In this document: positions 19,985 to 28,807 of the stretch, in pieces | How positions within the stretch are numbered: the first letter of the stretch is position 1 | Layout: each line of letters begins with the position of its first letter | Assembly (NCBI GenBank): GCA_024641635.1 | Contig: JAHECS010000002.1 | Location: 62,001-126,000 of the forward strand | Direction of reading: 5' to 3' | Length of the DNA stretch: 64,000 nt | From: Actinomycetes bacterium | GTDB taxonomy: Bacteria > Actinomycetota > Actinomycetes > S36-B12 | Notes under the pieces: generated by a model | Databases searched by the model: none | The model's input: only the letters and a program-made list of their open reading frames with translations | What the model was told of the DNA's origin: nothing | Position numbers and translations under genes: made by a program

Positions 19985-19998
19985 TGAAACCGCTTGCA
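19985..19998 (-). promoter_or_regulatory. LacI-family operator upstream of malE
   Basis: TGAAACCGCTTGCA fits the LacI/CcpA-type pattern TGnAAnCGnTTnCA exactly and is imperfectly palindromic (10 of 14 positions). It lies about 103 bases before the malE start, in the 197-base gap between malE and the DUF3263 gene. The nearest LacI-family gene in the window is at 38497-39531; whether it is the partner is unknown. Confidence 0.6.
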
Positions 19999-20080
19999 GA
20001 TCGTTACATGAGAATTGTTACTGAACCGTGATCAAGGGCGTCCTAGTAAAATCGCCAGTCGTACCAACGAAAAGTCCCGC

Positions 20081-20377
20081 TCAGCGGACGTCGAGTTCGA
20101 TGCCCAGTCGGCGCGCCGAGCGAGCCCGCTGCCGAGAGGCGCGCATCCGGCGCAACCGCTTAACCAGCATCGGATCGAAGGCGAGCGCCTCGGGCGTGTC
20201 GATCAGGCCGTTGAGCAGCTGGTAGTACCGGGTTCCGCTCATGTCGAAGAGGTCCCGGATGGCCTGCTCCTTGGCGCCGGCGTACTTCCACCACTGACGC
20301 TCGAACTCCAGGATGCGGCGGTCCCGGTCGCTCAGCGTGGTCGCCTCGTAGTCGAGTGGCGAGCGCGCTGCATCCAT
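20081..20377 (-). CDS. DUF3263 family protein
   Basis: A 98-residue protein with the DUF3263 core LSDRDRRILEFERQWW, KYAGAKEQAIRDLF and YYQLLNGLID, ending in an arginine-rich segment. The family is small, confined to actinobacteria, and resembles a helix-turn-helix DNA-binding fold; its role is unknown. The ATG at 20377 has AGGAGGGA at good spacing and is preferred; an in-frame ATG at 20449 overlaps the stop of the CPBP gene as ATGA and would add 24 residues. It is the last gene before the divergent mal regulatory region. Confidence 0.85.
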   Translation of the reverse strand: MDAARSPLDYEATTLSDRDRRILEFERQWWKYAGAKEQAIRDLFDMSGTRYYQLLNGLIDTPEALAFDPMLVKRLRRMRASRQRARSARRLGIELDVR

Positions 20378-20445
20378 CCCCGGTCCCTCCTGGCTGGCCT
20401 CTGTCTCGGTTCTCGCGTCATCGTAGGGGGTGAATCCCACGGCTG

Positions 20446-21297
20446 TCATTCGCCCTCGCCCGACCCGGCCGATTCCTGGGCCCGCCGCTCGGCCTGACGG
20501 GCCCTCACCGCGCGACGGTGCCGCTCCCGGCGGCGGTCCCGTTCCCTGATGAGCAGCCAGGAGAACGCGTAGCCCAGTCCGTTCGTCGCCCAGTGCAGCC
20601 CCATCGGGGCGAGCACGCTTCCCGACAGCAGTCGCAGACCGGCGAAGAGCACGCCCGCCACCGTCGTCGTGAGGACGCTCAGGGCCACGGCGAGGATGTT
20701 CCCCCGCCTGCCCTCGCCGACCATCGATCCCAGGGCCGGGTTCTGCTCGTGCGTCCCGATGCTCGGGAGGATGTGCCACAGGCCGAAGAGCACCGCGGAG
20801 ATGGCGACGCCCCACACGAGGCCGAACCTGCGGACGAGCATCGACAGGAGAACGGCCCGGAAGGCGATCTCCTCCAGCAGGACGGTGCCGAACGGAACCT
20901 CGATGAGCGCCTGGAACACGACTCGGCTACCGCTGAGGTCACCCATCCGCTCGTCATGGAAGGCGGTCCGGGTGCGGCGGAAGGCCGAGCCGATCAGGTA
21001 GACGGCGGTGACGCCGCCGATGCACACGGCAGCCCAGATGAACCCCGGAAGCAGGTAGGACCAGCCGAGCCCCATGTCGGTCCACGTGTTCCCGTCGAGC
21101 AGGCCCAGCGCCAGCAGGAGGACGGACCCGCCGAACGACCAGAGCAGGTAGTGGGTCTGCGGGGCAACCCGGTTGTTGACGACGTTGAGGACGACAAGCG
21201 TGACGATGACAACCGCGACCGGCCACCAGGCCAGACCGGTCTCCTGCGCGGGAGCGACGATGTCGAACATCGCCTGCCAGTGTAGGTCGATTGCCAT
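20446..21297 (-). CDS. CPBP-family intramembrane metalloprotease-like protein
   Basis: About 283 residues with seven or so hydrophobic segments. The CPBP (Abi/CAAX protease) motifs are present: EEIAFRAVL (the EExxxR motif), FGLWHI and, near the C-terminus, MGLHWATNGLGY. Members act as CAAX-type proteases, bacteriocin self-immunity factors or have no known role. The C-terminus is a highly basic tail. The start is uncertain: ATGs occur at 21303, 21297 and 21270. It is divergent from the kynurenine operon, with the two starts only about ten bases apart. Confidence 0.78.
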   Translation of the reverse strand: MAIDLHWQAMFDIVAPAQETGLAWWPVAVVIVTLVVLNVVNNRVAPQTHYLLWSFGGSVLLLALGLLDGNTWTDMGLGWSYLLPGFIWAAVCIGGVTAVYLIGSAFRRTRTAFHDERMGDLSGSRVVFQALIEVPFGTVLLEEIAFRAVLLSMLVRRFGLVWGVAISAVLFGLWHILPSIGTHEQNPALGSMVGEGRRGNILAVALSVLTTTVAGVLFAGLRLLSGSVLAPMGLHWATNGLGYAFSWLLIRERDRRRERHRRAVRARQAERRAQESAGSGEGE

Positions 21298-21300
21298 ACT
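21295..21300 (+). promoter_or_regulatory. Putative leaderless -10 element (CATACT) for the kynurenine operon
   Basis: CATACT, six bases, then the GTG at 21307. It is similar in spacing to the TAnnnT elements elsewhere in the window, with the first base changed. It overlaps the presumed start of the divergent CPBP gene. Confidence 0.4.
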
Positions 21301-21306
21301 CATCTC

Positions 21307-22053
21307 GTGCCCGAGGACCGCAGCGTGCTCTCCCGATCGGCGCCGCTGCCCCACCGGTCCTGGGACTACGGACAACGTGCCGACCAGACGGTCGATCTCT
21401 ACCTCCCGGAGCCCCGACGGGCCCCCGCACGCGATGCCACCATCGCCCTGGTGCACGGGGGGTTCTGGCGCCCCGAGTTCGATCGCACCCATCTGCGGCC
21501 CATGGCTGCCGAGCTCGCCGGGCACGGCTACCGGACGGCCCTCATCGAGTACCCCCGCATCCCGGGCGATCCGGATGCCAGCCTCGAGGCCGTCGTCCAG
21601 GCGCTGGCGACGCTGCCTCCTTCGGACGACGCGTTGCCTCCCGTCATCGTGGGGCACTCCGCGGGGGGCCATCTCGCCCTGCTCGCCGCTCGAGCAACCG
21701 GCGCCGCCCGCGCATGCCTCGCCCTGGCGCCTGTCGCCGATCTCGGACTCGCCGACCGGCTCGACCTGGACGGCGGCGCCGTGCAGGACTTCCTCGGGGG
21801 GCCTGCCGATGACCGACCGGACCTCGACCCGGCGCTCCTGCCCCCGCCGGTCGTGCCGGTCACGGTGATCCACGGAACCGACGACACCCTCGTCCCGCCA
21901 TCGGTCTCCGCGGGGTACTGCTCGCGCGGGACCTCCCGGTTCGTCGAGCTGGCCGGGACCGCGCACTTCCAGCTCATCGACCCAGCGAGCTCCGCGTGGC
22001 CCACGGTGATCGCGGAACTGGACGCCCTCGCCTCGCCGGGGGGTATTGAATGA
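21307..22053 (+). CDS. Alpha/beta hydrolase, probable kynurenine formamidase
   Basis: A 248-residue alpha/beta hydrolase with the HGGFW oxyanion motif near residue 50 and nucleophile elbow GHSAGG near 118, the layout of esterase-type kynurenine formamidases (HGG[FY]W). A late GTDD aspartate and TAHF histidine complete the triad. It overlaps kynU by four bases (ATGA), which is strong contextual support for hydrolysis of N-formylkynurenine to kynurenine. It is unrelated to the metal-dependent KynB formamidase. A different amide or ester substrate remains possible. Confidence 0.78.
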   Translation: MPEDRSVLSRSAPLPHRSWDYGQRADQTVDLYLPEPRRAPARDATIALVHGGFWRPEFDRTHLRPMAAELAGHGYRTALIEYPRIPGDPDASLEAVVQALATLPPSDDALPPVIVGHSAGGHLALLAARATGAARACLALAPVADLGLADRLDLDGGAVQDFLGGPADDRPDLDPALLPPPVVPVTVIHGTDDTLVPPSVSAGYCSRGTSRFVELAGTAHFQLIDPASSAWPTVIAELDALASPGGIE

Positions 22054-23348
22054 GCAGCGTGACGGACCCCCGCGAGGACCACGCCCTGGAGCTCGACGCG
22101 ACTCCGGACCCGGCGTCCCGGCGCGACGACTTCCTCCTGCCACCCGCAGTCGGGGGCGCGTTCCCACTCACCGCCTACCTCGCCGGAAACTCCCTCGGAC
22201 TCCAGCCGCGAGCCACCCGAGGCGAGCTCATGGCGGACCTCGACGCCTGGGAGCAGTACGGCGTGCACGGGCACAGCGACGCCGACCGACCCTGGATGCC
22301 GTACCACGAAGCGCTTCGCGATCCGGCCGCCCGACTTGTGGGGGCCGAGCCCCGCGAGGTCGTCGTCATGAACTCGCTGACGGTCAACCTCCATCTCCTG
22401 CTGGCCTCGTTCTACCGGCCGACGGCAATCCGGCATCGCATCGTCATCGAGGACTACGCCTTCTCATCCGACTCCTACGCGGTCCGCAGCCACGTCGCAC
22501 TTCGTGGACACGACCCGGACACGGCGGTCCTGCGCCTGCGACCACGGCCCGGTGAGGACGTGCTCCGAACGGAGGACGTCCTGCAGACGCTGCAGGACCA
22601 CGCGCACTCGATCGCGACCGTGATGATCGGCGGCGTCAACTACCTCACCGGAGAGGTCATGGACATGCCGGCGATCACGGCCGCCGGGCACGAGATCGGC
22701 GCCACCGTGGGCTGGGACCTGGCGCATGCCGCCGGCAACATCCCCCTGCACCTGCACGACTGGGACGTCGACTTCGCCGTGTGGTGCTCCTACAAGTACA
22801 TCAATGCAGGCCCCGGCGCGGTCGCCGGCGCGTTCGTGCACTCCAGACACCTCGACGACCCGTCCATCCCCCGCCTGGAGGGGTGGTGGAGCACGGAACC
22901 AACGGCACGATTCGAGATGCGCCCCATCTCCGAGCCGCAGCGCTCGGCCGACGCGTGGTCCATGTCGAACCCGCCGATCTTCGCCATGGGCCCGGTTCGG
23001 ACCTCGCTCGACATCTTCGACGACGTGGGCATGGACGCGCTGCGGGAGCGCAGCCTCCGACTCACCGGCTACCTTCGCGGGCTTCTCGAGGCGATGGCCG
23101 AGCGGACCGGCATCACCATCGTGACCCCCGCGGACGACGATCGGCACGGCGCGCAGATCTCGGTGCGGGTGCCAGCCGACGCGGACGACGTCACGGAGCG
23201 CATGAGCAGCAACTGGGGGGTCGTCGCCGATGACCGCAGGCCGGACATCATCCGCCTCGCGCCCGCACCCCTGTACTGCACGTTCCATGACTGCTGGCGT
23301 GCCGCGGATGCACTCAGCCAGGAACTGACCGGGGAGGGGATCGGATGA
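22050..23348 (+). CDS. kynU: Kynureninase
   Basis: A 432-residue fold-type I PLP enzyme. It has LAGNSLGLQPR near residue 45, the PLP-contacting VGWDLAHAAGN near 217-227, and the Schiff-base lysine in WCSYKYINAGPG near 248; WSMSNPPIF near 305 is typical of kynureninases. It cleaves 3-hydroxykynurenine to 3-hydroxyanthranilate and alanine. The start overlaps the formamidase stop and its stop overlaps the kmo start, so the first three genes are translationally chained. Confidence 0.95.
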   Translation: MSSVTDPREDHALELDATPDPASRRDDFLLPPAVGGAFPLTAYLAGNSLGLQPRATRGELMADLDAWEQYGVHGHSDADRPWMPYHEALRDPAARLVGAEPREVVVMNSLTVNLHLLLASFYRPTAIRHRIVIEDYAFSSDSYAVRSHVALRGHDPDTAVLRLRPRPGEDVLRTEDVLQTLQDHAHSIATVMIGGVNYLTGEVMDMPAITAAGHEIGATVGWDLAHAAGNIPLHLHDWDVDFAVWCSYKYINAGPGAVAGAFVHSRHLDDPSIPRLEGWWSTEPTARFEMRPISEPQRSADAWSMSNPPIFAMGPVRTSLDIFDDVGMDALRERSLRLTGYLRGLLEAMAERTGITIVTPADDDRHGAQISVRVPADADDVTERMSSNWGVVADDRRPDIIRLAPAPLYCTFHDCWRAADALSQELTGEGIG

Positions 23349-24694
23349 AGCCTGTCGACCAGACGCGCATCGTCGTGGCCGGCGCGGGCCTCGTGGGCTC
23401 GTTGCTCGCCTGCTACCTGGGGCGACGTGGCTACGTCGTGGACGTCTACGAGCGCCGGCCGGATCCGCGAACCGCCGAGGTGGAGCGTGGCCGGTCCATC
23501 AACCTGGCCCTGTCCGAACGCGGCCTGGACGCGTTGCGACGCATCGAGCTCGTCGACACCGTCATGGCCCCGGCGCTCCCGATGCACGGGCGGATGATGC
23601 ACGGCGTCGACGGCAGCCTCACGTTCCAGTCGTACTCGGCTGCAGGGGACAGGGCCATCAACTCCATCAGTCGCGGGGCGCTCAACGCGACACTGCTCGA
23701 CGCCGCCGAGGCGACTCCGGGGGTCAGCCTGCACTTCTCGTCCCGGATCGACGCGTACGACCTCGCGGCGAACACCGTCACCGTCGACCAGGACGGCGAT
23801 CGAGCGGAGGTGGCCGCCGACATCGTGCTGGCATCGGACGGCTTCGGCAGCGTGGTGCGACAGACCCTCGAGTCGCTCGGTCGGGTGAGCGTCGTCACGG
23901 ACATGGAGGACTACGGCTACAAGGAGCTGACCATCCCGCCCCGCGACGGCGACTTCGCACTCGACGCCGACGCGTTGCACATCTGGCCGCGGGGGGCGTC
24001 GATGATGATCGCGCTGCCCAACCCGGATCGGTCCTTCACCTGCACGCTGTTCTGGCCGAAGTCCGGTTCGGGAGGTCTTGACTCCCTCACCACGCCCGAC
24101 GAGATCCTCGGCCACTTCACGACCGACTACCCCGATGCCGTCCCGCTCATGCCGACACTGGTGGACGACTACCAGTTCAACCCGGTGGGCCTTCTCGCGA
24201 CTGTCCATTCCGACCCGTGGCAGGCGGACGGCAAGGTCGGGCTCGTGGGCGACGCCGCCCACGCGATCCTCCCCTTCTTCGGGCAGGGCGCGAACTGCGG
24301 CTTCGAGGACGTGGTCGAGCTCGATCGATGCCTGAGCGAGGTGGGCGACGACTGGAACCTGGCCCTGCCGATGTACCAGGAGAGGCGGCGCCACAACGCC
24401 GAGGCCATCGCCCAGCTGGCGAAGGAGAACTTCGTCGAGATGCGCGACAAGGTGGGCTCGCGCACCTTCCTCATGGCACGGAAGCTCGAGCACGGGCTGG
24501 AGCGAGTGCTCCCCGGGCGGTACCTGTCCCGCTACGAGATGGTGTCCTTCACGACGATTCCCTATGCCGACGTCGTCGACCGGTCCCGCCGCCAGCAGCG
24601 CGCGGTGGGCGCCGCCGCCATCGGGATCGTCGTCGGGGTGGCAGCGCTGACGGTGGCGGCCGTCCGCCGAGCCGCGAGGGCGAACGCTCGATGA
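23345..24694 (+). CDS. kmo: Kynurenine 3-monooxygenase
   Basis: A 449-residue class A flavin monooxygenase that hydroxylates kynurenine using NADPH and oxygen. The FAD fold [15 protein letters not shown] starts near residue 10, [11 protein letters not shown] near 51 is a KMO hallmark, and [18 protein letters not shown] near 300 binds FAD and substrate. The last ~30 residues form a hydrophobic helix flanked by arginines ([16 protein letters not shown]), suggesting membrane attachment as in eukaryotic KMO. It overlaps kynU and the RidA-type gene by four bases each. Confidence 0.94.
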   Translation: MKPVDQTRIVVAGAGLVGSLLACYLGRRGYVVDVYERRPDPRTAEVERGRSINLALSERGLDALRRIELVDTVMAPALPMHGRMMHGVDGSLTFQSYSAAGDRAINSISRGALNATLLDAAEATPGVSLHFSSRIDAYDLAANTVTVDQDGDRAEVAADIVLASDGFGSVVRQTLESLGRVSVVTDMEDYGYKELTIPPRDGDFALDADALHIWPRGASMMIALPNPDRSFTCTLFWPKSGSGGLDSLTTPDEILGHFTTDYPDAVPLMPTLVDDYQFNPVGLLATVHSDPWQADGKVGLVGDAAHAILPFFGQGANCGFEDVVELDRCLSEVGDDWNLALPMYQERRRHNAEAIAQLAKENFVEMRDKVGSRTFLMARKLEHGLERVLPGRYLSRYEMVSFTTIPYADVVDRSRRQQRAVGAAAIGIVVGVAALTVAAVRRAARANAR

Positions 24695-25107
24695 GCACGC
24701 AGAGCCACCTCGTCGCCGGGAAGGCCAAGCCGCGAGGACGCTTCCCGCACGCGAAACGCGCCGGCGACTTCATCTTCGTGTCGGGCACGTCGAGCCGTCG
24801 CCCGGACGACACCTTCGTGGGGGTCGACACCGTCGACGGCGTGAAAGTTCTCGACATCCGGGCGCAGACACAAGCAGTCATCGAGAACATCCGCGACATC
24901 CTCGTGGCCGCCGGCGCCGACCTGGGTGACCTCGTGCAGGTGACCTCCTACCTCGTCGACATGGCGGACTTCGCCGCCTACAACGAGGTGTACGCGTCCT
25001 TCTTCACCGAGGAGGGGCCGACCCGGACGACCGTGGCCGTGCGCGAGCTGCCCCATCCTGACCTGCTCATCGAGATCCAAGCCGTCGCCTACAAGCCGGA
25101 GGCCTGA
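24691..25107 (+). CDS. RidA-family 2-aminomuconate deaminase
   Basis: A 138-residue YjgF/RidA-fold protein. [31 protein letters not shown] and GPTRTTVAV fit the family; length and operon context match the 2-aminomuconate deaminases (AmnD/NbaF type) of 3-hydroxyanthranilate catabolism. It would release ammonia from 2-aminomuconate to give 4-oxalocrotonate. The ATG overlaps the kmo stop (ATGA). A generic imine deaminase role is the alternative. Confidence 0.85.
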   Translation: MSTQSHLVAGKAKPRGRFPHAKRAGDFIFVSGTSSRRPDDTFVGVDTVDGVKVLDIRAQTQAVIENIRDILVAAGADLGDLVQVTSYLVDMADFAAYNEVYASFFTEEGPTRTTVAVRELPHPDLLIEIQAVAYKPEA

Positions 25108-25108
25108 C

Positions 25109-25648
25109 ATGACGAACTCCCCTGACACCGAGCTGACCACCACCCTCGACTTCGAGTCATGGCTCGCGGAGCACGGCCCCAACCTCAAGCCGCCAGTAGG
25201 GAACAAGGAGGTCTTCCCGGGCTCCAGCGACTTCATCGTCATGGTGGTCGGCGGCCCGAACCAGCGCACCGACTTCCACGTCGACCCGTACGAGGAGGTC
25301 TTCTACCAGCTCAAGGGCACGATGCACGTGGACCTGCAGACTCCTGACGGACCGGCCACCGTGACCATCGGTCCCGGCGAGATGTGGGTGCTGCCGCGGA
25401 ACATGCCGCACTCCCCGCAGCGCCCGGAGGCCGGCTCGATCGGCCTCGTGTTCGAGCGCCCCCGCGAGCCCGGCGTCCTCGAGCACTTCCAGTGGTACTG
25501 CCCCTCCTGCAACCATCGGATCCACGACGTCGAGCTGCAGGTGACCGACATCGTCACGGACCTCCCTCCCGTGTTCGAGGCGTTCTACGGGGACGAGCAG
25601 GCGCGCACGTGCGATGCGTGCGGCACGCTGCACCCGGGCAAGGGATGA
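25109..25648 (+). CDS. nbaC: 3-hydroxyanthranilate 3,4-dioxygenase
   Basis: A 179-residue cupin dioxygenase that opens the ring of 3-hydroxyanthranilate. Iron ligands are visible as the histidine in TDFHVDP, glutamate in YEEVFYQ and a later histidine in NMPHSP. The C-terminus has a rubredoxin-like pair of CxxC motifs (YCPSCNH and TCDACGTLH) binding a second iron, typical of bacterial forms. It begins one base after the RidA-type gene and overlaps the decarboxylase start. Confidence 0.95.
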   Translation: MTNSPDTELTTTLDFESWLAEHGPNLKPPVGNKEVFPGSSDFIVMVVGGPNQRTDFHVDPYEEVFYQLKGTMHVDLQTPDGPATVTIGPGEMWVLPRNMPHSPQRPEAGSIGLVFERPREPGVLEHFQWYCPSCNHRIHDVELQVTDIVTDLPPVFEAFYGDEQARTCDACGTLHPGKG

Positions 25649-26661
25649 CCCCGACGTCCCCCGTCGTCGACGTCCACTCCCACTACGTCCCGCACGGGTG
25701 GCCCGACCTCGGCGATGCCTGTGGAGGGTCCGGCTGGCCCTCATTGCGCGTCGACTCCGCCACGACCGCGACGATCATGCTCGGGGAGAAGGCGTTCCGC
25801 CCGATCACCGATGCGTGCTGGAGCGCGGACCAGCGGCTGGCCGACATGGACGCCGACGGGGTGGACGTCCAGGTCGTGTCCCCGACCCCGGTCTTCTTCG
25901 CGTACGAGAGGACGGCCGAGCAGGCGGCCACGGTGGCGGGCATCTTCAACGACCTTGCCCTGGAGATCACCCAGCAGGCGACCGATCGGCTGGTGCCCTT
26001 CTGCCAGGTCCCGCTGCAGGACCCCGACGCGGCCTGCCGCGAGCTCGACCGCTGCATCGCCAATGGCCACCGAGGGGTCGAGATCGGCAATCATGTCGGT
26101 GATGTCGATCTCGACGACGAGGGCGTCATCGCGTTCCTCCAGCACTGCGCCACCCAGGACGTGCCCGTGTTCGTCCACCCATGGGACATGCCGACGTCAC
26201 CGCGGTTGGACCGCTGGATGGCGAGGTGGCTGGTCGGGATGCCCGCCGAGACCCACCTGTCGATCCTCGCCCTCGTGCTCGGTGGCGGCTTCGACCGACT
26301 GCCCGCATCCCTGCGCATCGCCTTCGCGCACGGCGGCGGCTCCTTCGCGTTCTGGCTCGGTCGCGCCGACAACGCCTGGCACCAGCGCAACGACGTCGTG
26401 CGCGGACGCAGCGATGCGCCGCCCTCGTCGTACGTCGGACGCTTCAGCGTCGACAGTGTCGTCTTCTCCGAGGCGTCCCTGCGCCTGCTCATCGACACCC
26501 TTGGCGCGGACCGCGTGATGATGGGCAGCGACTACCCCTACCCGCTCGGCGAACGCCCCGCCGGCGACGTCATCCGGCGGTCGCAGCTCAGCGAAGGCGT
26601 GATGGCCGGGATCCTCGGCGCCAACGCGATACGGTTCCTCGGATCACCTGCGTCGTCCTGA
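25645..26661 (+). CDS. nbaD: 2-amino-3-carboxymuconate-6-semialdehyde decarboxylase
   Basis: A 338-residue amidohydrolase-fold decarboxylase (ACMSD). Zinc ligands appear as HSH in VDVHSHYVP near residue 10, a histidine in FVHPWDM, a histidine in AFAHGGG and an aspartate in GSDYPYPLG near 298. It diverts the ring-opened product from quinolinate toward 2-aminomuconate semialdehyde, so the operon is built for catabolism rather than NAD synthesis. The semialdehyde dehydrogenase needed next is not in this operon. The ATG overlaps the nbaC stop. Confidence 0.94.
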   Translation: MTPTSPVVDVHSHYVPHGWPDLGDACGGSGWPSLRVDSATTATIMLGEKAFRPITDACWSADQRLADMDADGVDVQVVSPTPVFFAYERTAEQAATVAGIFNDLALEITQQATDRLVPFCQVPLQDPDAACRELDRCIANGHRGVEIGNHVGDVDLDDEGVIAFLQHCATQDVPVFVHPWDMPTSPRLDRWMARWLVGMPAETHLSILALVLGGGFDRLPASLRIAFAHGGGSFAFWLGRADNAWHQRNDVVRGRSDAPPSSYVGRFSVDSVVFSEASLRLLIDTLGADRVMMGSDYPYPLGERPAGDVIRRSQLSEGVMAGILGANAIRFLGSPASS

Positions 26662-26684
26662 CGAACCCCCGCTAGGAGCCCCAG

Positions 26685-27107
26685 ATGGACATCTCGAGCA
26701 TCAACTGGCTCGCAGTGGTCGCGGCCACCATCGCGTGCTTCGTCGTTGGCTTCCTGTGGTTCGGCCCCAAGACCTTCTACCCGGTCTGGTCGAGAGCCCT
26801 CGGTCGCCCGGCTGACCAGGGGCCGACGGGGAACATGGGCCTGATCTTCGGACTCACGCTTGTTGGCGCACTCGTGCAGGCAGTCGTGCTCGCACTGGTG
26901 ATCGGCCTAGCCCGAGCAGCCGGCACGGACGTGGGACTGCTGGCCGGGGCAGGGTTCGGACTGCTCATGGGCGTCGGGTTCGCGGCGGCCACCTCCCTGA
27001 GTCACCGCCTCTTCGCCGGCCAGGGGCTGAAGGTCTGGGCTATCGAGGTCGGCGGCGACATCGCGCAACTGACCGTGATGGGGGCGGTTCTGGGCCTCTG
27101 GACGTAG
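26685..27107 (+). CDS. DUF1761-type membrane protein
   Basis: A 140-residue protein with four predicted membrane segments: WLAVVAATIACFVVGFLWFG near the start (the FxxGFxWFGP-like DUF1761 opening), LIFGLTLVGALVQAVVLALVIG, LLAGAGFGLLMGVGFAAAT and QLTVMGAVLGLW. Function is unknown for the family. It lies 23 bases after the kynurenine operon and may be cotranscribed. Confidence 0.75.
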   Translation: MDISSINWLAVVAATIACFVVGFLWFGPKTFYPVWSRALGRPADQGPTGNMGLIFGLTLVGALVQAVVLALVIGLARAAGTDVGLLAGAGFGLLMGVGFAAATSLSHRLFAGQGLKVWAIEVGGDIAQLTVMGAVLGLWT

Positions 27108-27136
27108 GTCCAGCCTCCGTAAGGGCGCCCGCGGCG

Positions 27137-28807
27137 TCACGCCTTCCTGCGCGGCTCCCACCGGAACAGCCGCCAGGCGAGAACACCCGCGACGATCCCC
27201 CACGCCGCAACCGCGCCGAGGTGCAGCAGCCATTCGGACCCGATGTCCGCGCCGGAGGTCGTCTGCGCGGCGAGCCAGGCCATGTGACGCAGCGGGAAGG
27301 TCCAGGCGATCGCCGACAGCACGCTCGGCAGGCTGGGCGCGTTGACGAAGATGTCGGAGATCATCGACAACGGGAGCAGGGTCGCGAGGGTGATCGCTAT
27401 GGCCGCCTGCGGGGAGTCCACGACTGATGCGACCAGCATCCCGAGCGCAGCCAGGGTGGCGATGACGACGAGGTAGACCAGCGCGCTCAGGAGCAGGGCC
27501 AGGAGGCCGACCCGCACGCCGAAGAAGATGGCGCCGACGCCGAAGACCAACGCGACGGTCGCCAGGCCGAGGACGACGGCCGCCCCGACCCGACCCACGA
27601 TGTACGTCGATGGCGGCAGCGGAGTTCCACGCAACCGCTTGAGCACGCCCCGCGATCGGTCCTCCACGACGCTCCCGGCGAGGTTCACGTAGGCCATCAC
27701 GGCGACGCCGTAGACGGCGAACACCGCGGCAAGGTACTGCGGCAGGGGCAGCCCACCCCAGGTCGCCTCGCTGCCGTAGATGGCCGAGAAGAACACCAGC
27801 AGGACCACCGGGAACACGACGGCGAAGAACATGGACATGGGATCGCGAACCAGCCCGACGGCCGAGTAGCGGACCTGCCCGACGACCAGGGCCCACCGCG
27901 CGGGTGGCTCGAGACGCGCAGCGGGCGTCATCGAGGAGAGGCGGCGGGTCGGTTCGGGTGCGGGGGTGGAATCGACATCGGCAGCAGGCGAAGCCTGCGC
28001 ACGTCGGCTCCTTCTCGACGGACGAGGCTCCCAGGTGAAGAACCGCAGGGCGATGAGCACGCCGGCAACTCCCCAGGCAGCCATGACGCCCAGGTGGTCC
28101 CAGTAGATGCCACTGCCGGTGAGGTAGGGATTGAAGCCGTCCGCCACCGCGTTCACGAAGTGCTTGAGCGGGAAGACCCACCCGACGGAGGCGAGCCAAT
28201 CTGGCAGCTGGACGATGAAGATGTCGGAGATGAAGGCGAGCAGGATCAGGCCGCCGTTCGTCAGCGCCTGGGTTGCACCCGGGGTTGGGGCGATGGACAC
28301 CGCCGCCATGCCGAGCGCCGCGAAGGAGAACACCCCCACGACGATCGTGAGCAGCACCGCCGGGGCCGTCCGCCAGATGATGTCGACGCCGTAGAAGGCG
28401 ACTCCGATGAGCACGATGAGGAGCAGGGCGACGAAGGACACCACCATGGCGGTGACGAGCCGCCCGGCGAGATGCATCCAGGACGGCAGCGGCGTCGCCC
28501 GCAAGCGCTTGAGGACGCCGGACTGACGGGCGTACGCCACACCGAGCGCCAAGGACACGAACGACGCCATGCAGATCCCGAAGACCGCGAACACCGGCGT
28601 GAGGAACTGGGCGAGCCGGATCCCGGAGCGTTCGTCGAGGACCTCGTTCCCCGCAATCGCACTGATGACGACGAGGAACGTCGTCGGGAACACGAGGGTG
28701 AAGAAGGCGGCGACCGGCGTGCGGACGAACGTGCGGAGGCCATAGCGGGCCTGCCCCCAGATCAGCGTCGCCGCGGCCGGCCGATGGCCGACCTCATGAG
28801 TCGTCAC
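27137..28807 (-). CDS. ABC-2 exporter permease, two homologous domains fused
   Basis: A 556-residue protein built of two similar ABC-2 permease units. Each has the pattern G-Q-x-R-Y, FF-VVFP, an SGVLKRLRATPLP or SRGVLKRLRGTPLP cytoplasmic loop, SDIFI/SDIFV near its fifth helix and a WTFPLRH or WVFPLKH step, followed by a WEPR ending. A proline/alanine linker (about residues 265-300) joins them. It would supply both membrane halves of an exporter with the upstream ATPase, whose gene overlaps by 14 bases. Drug or lipid export is typical; the substrate cannot be told. Confidence 0.87.
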   Translation of the reverse strand: MTTHEVGHRPAAATLIWGQARYGLRTFVRTPVAAFFTLVFPTTFLVVISAIAGNEVLDERSGIRLAQFLTPVFAVFGICMASFVSLALGVAYARQSGVLKRLRATPLPSWMHLAGRLVTAMVVSFVALLLIVLIGVAFYGVDIIWRTAPAVLLTIVVGVFSFAALGMAAVSIAPTPGATQALTNGGLILLAFISDIFIVQLPDWLASVGWVFPLKHFVNAVADGFNPYLTGSGIYWDHLGVMAAWGVAGVLIALRFFTWEPRPSRRSRRAQASPAADVDSTPAPEPTRRLSSMTPAARLEPPARWALVVGQVRYSAVGLVRDPMSMFFAVVFPVVLLVFFSAIYGSEATWGGLPLPQYLAAVFAVYGVAVMAYVNLAGSVVEDRSRGVLKRLRGTPLPPSTYIVGRVGAAVVLGLATVALVFGVGAIFFGVRVGLLALLLSALVYLVVIATLAALGMLVASVVDSPQAAIAITLATLLPLSMISDIFVNAPSLPSVLSAIAWTFPLRHMAWLAAQTTSGADIGSEWLLHLGAVAAWGIVAGVLAWRLFRWEPRRKA

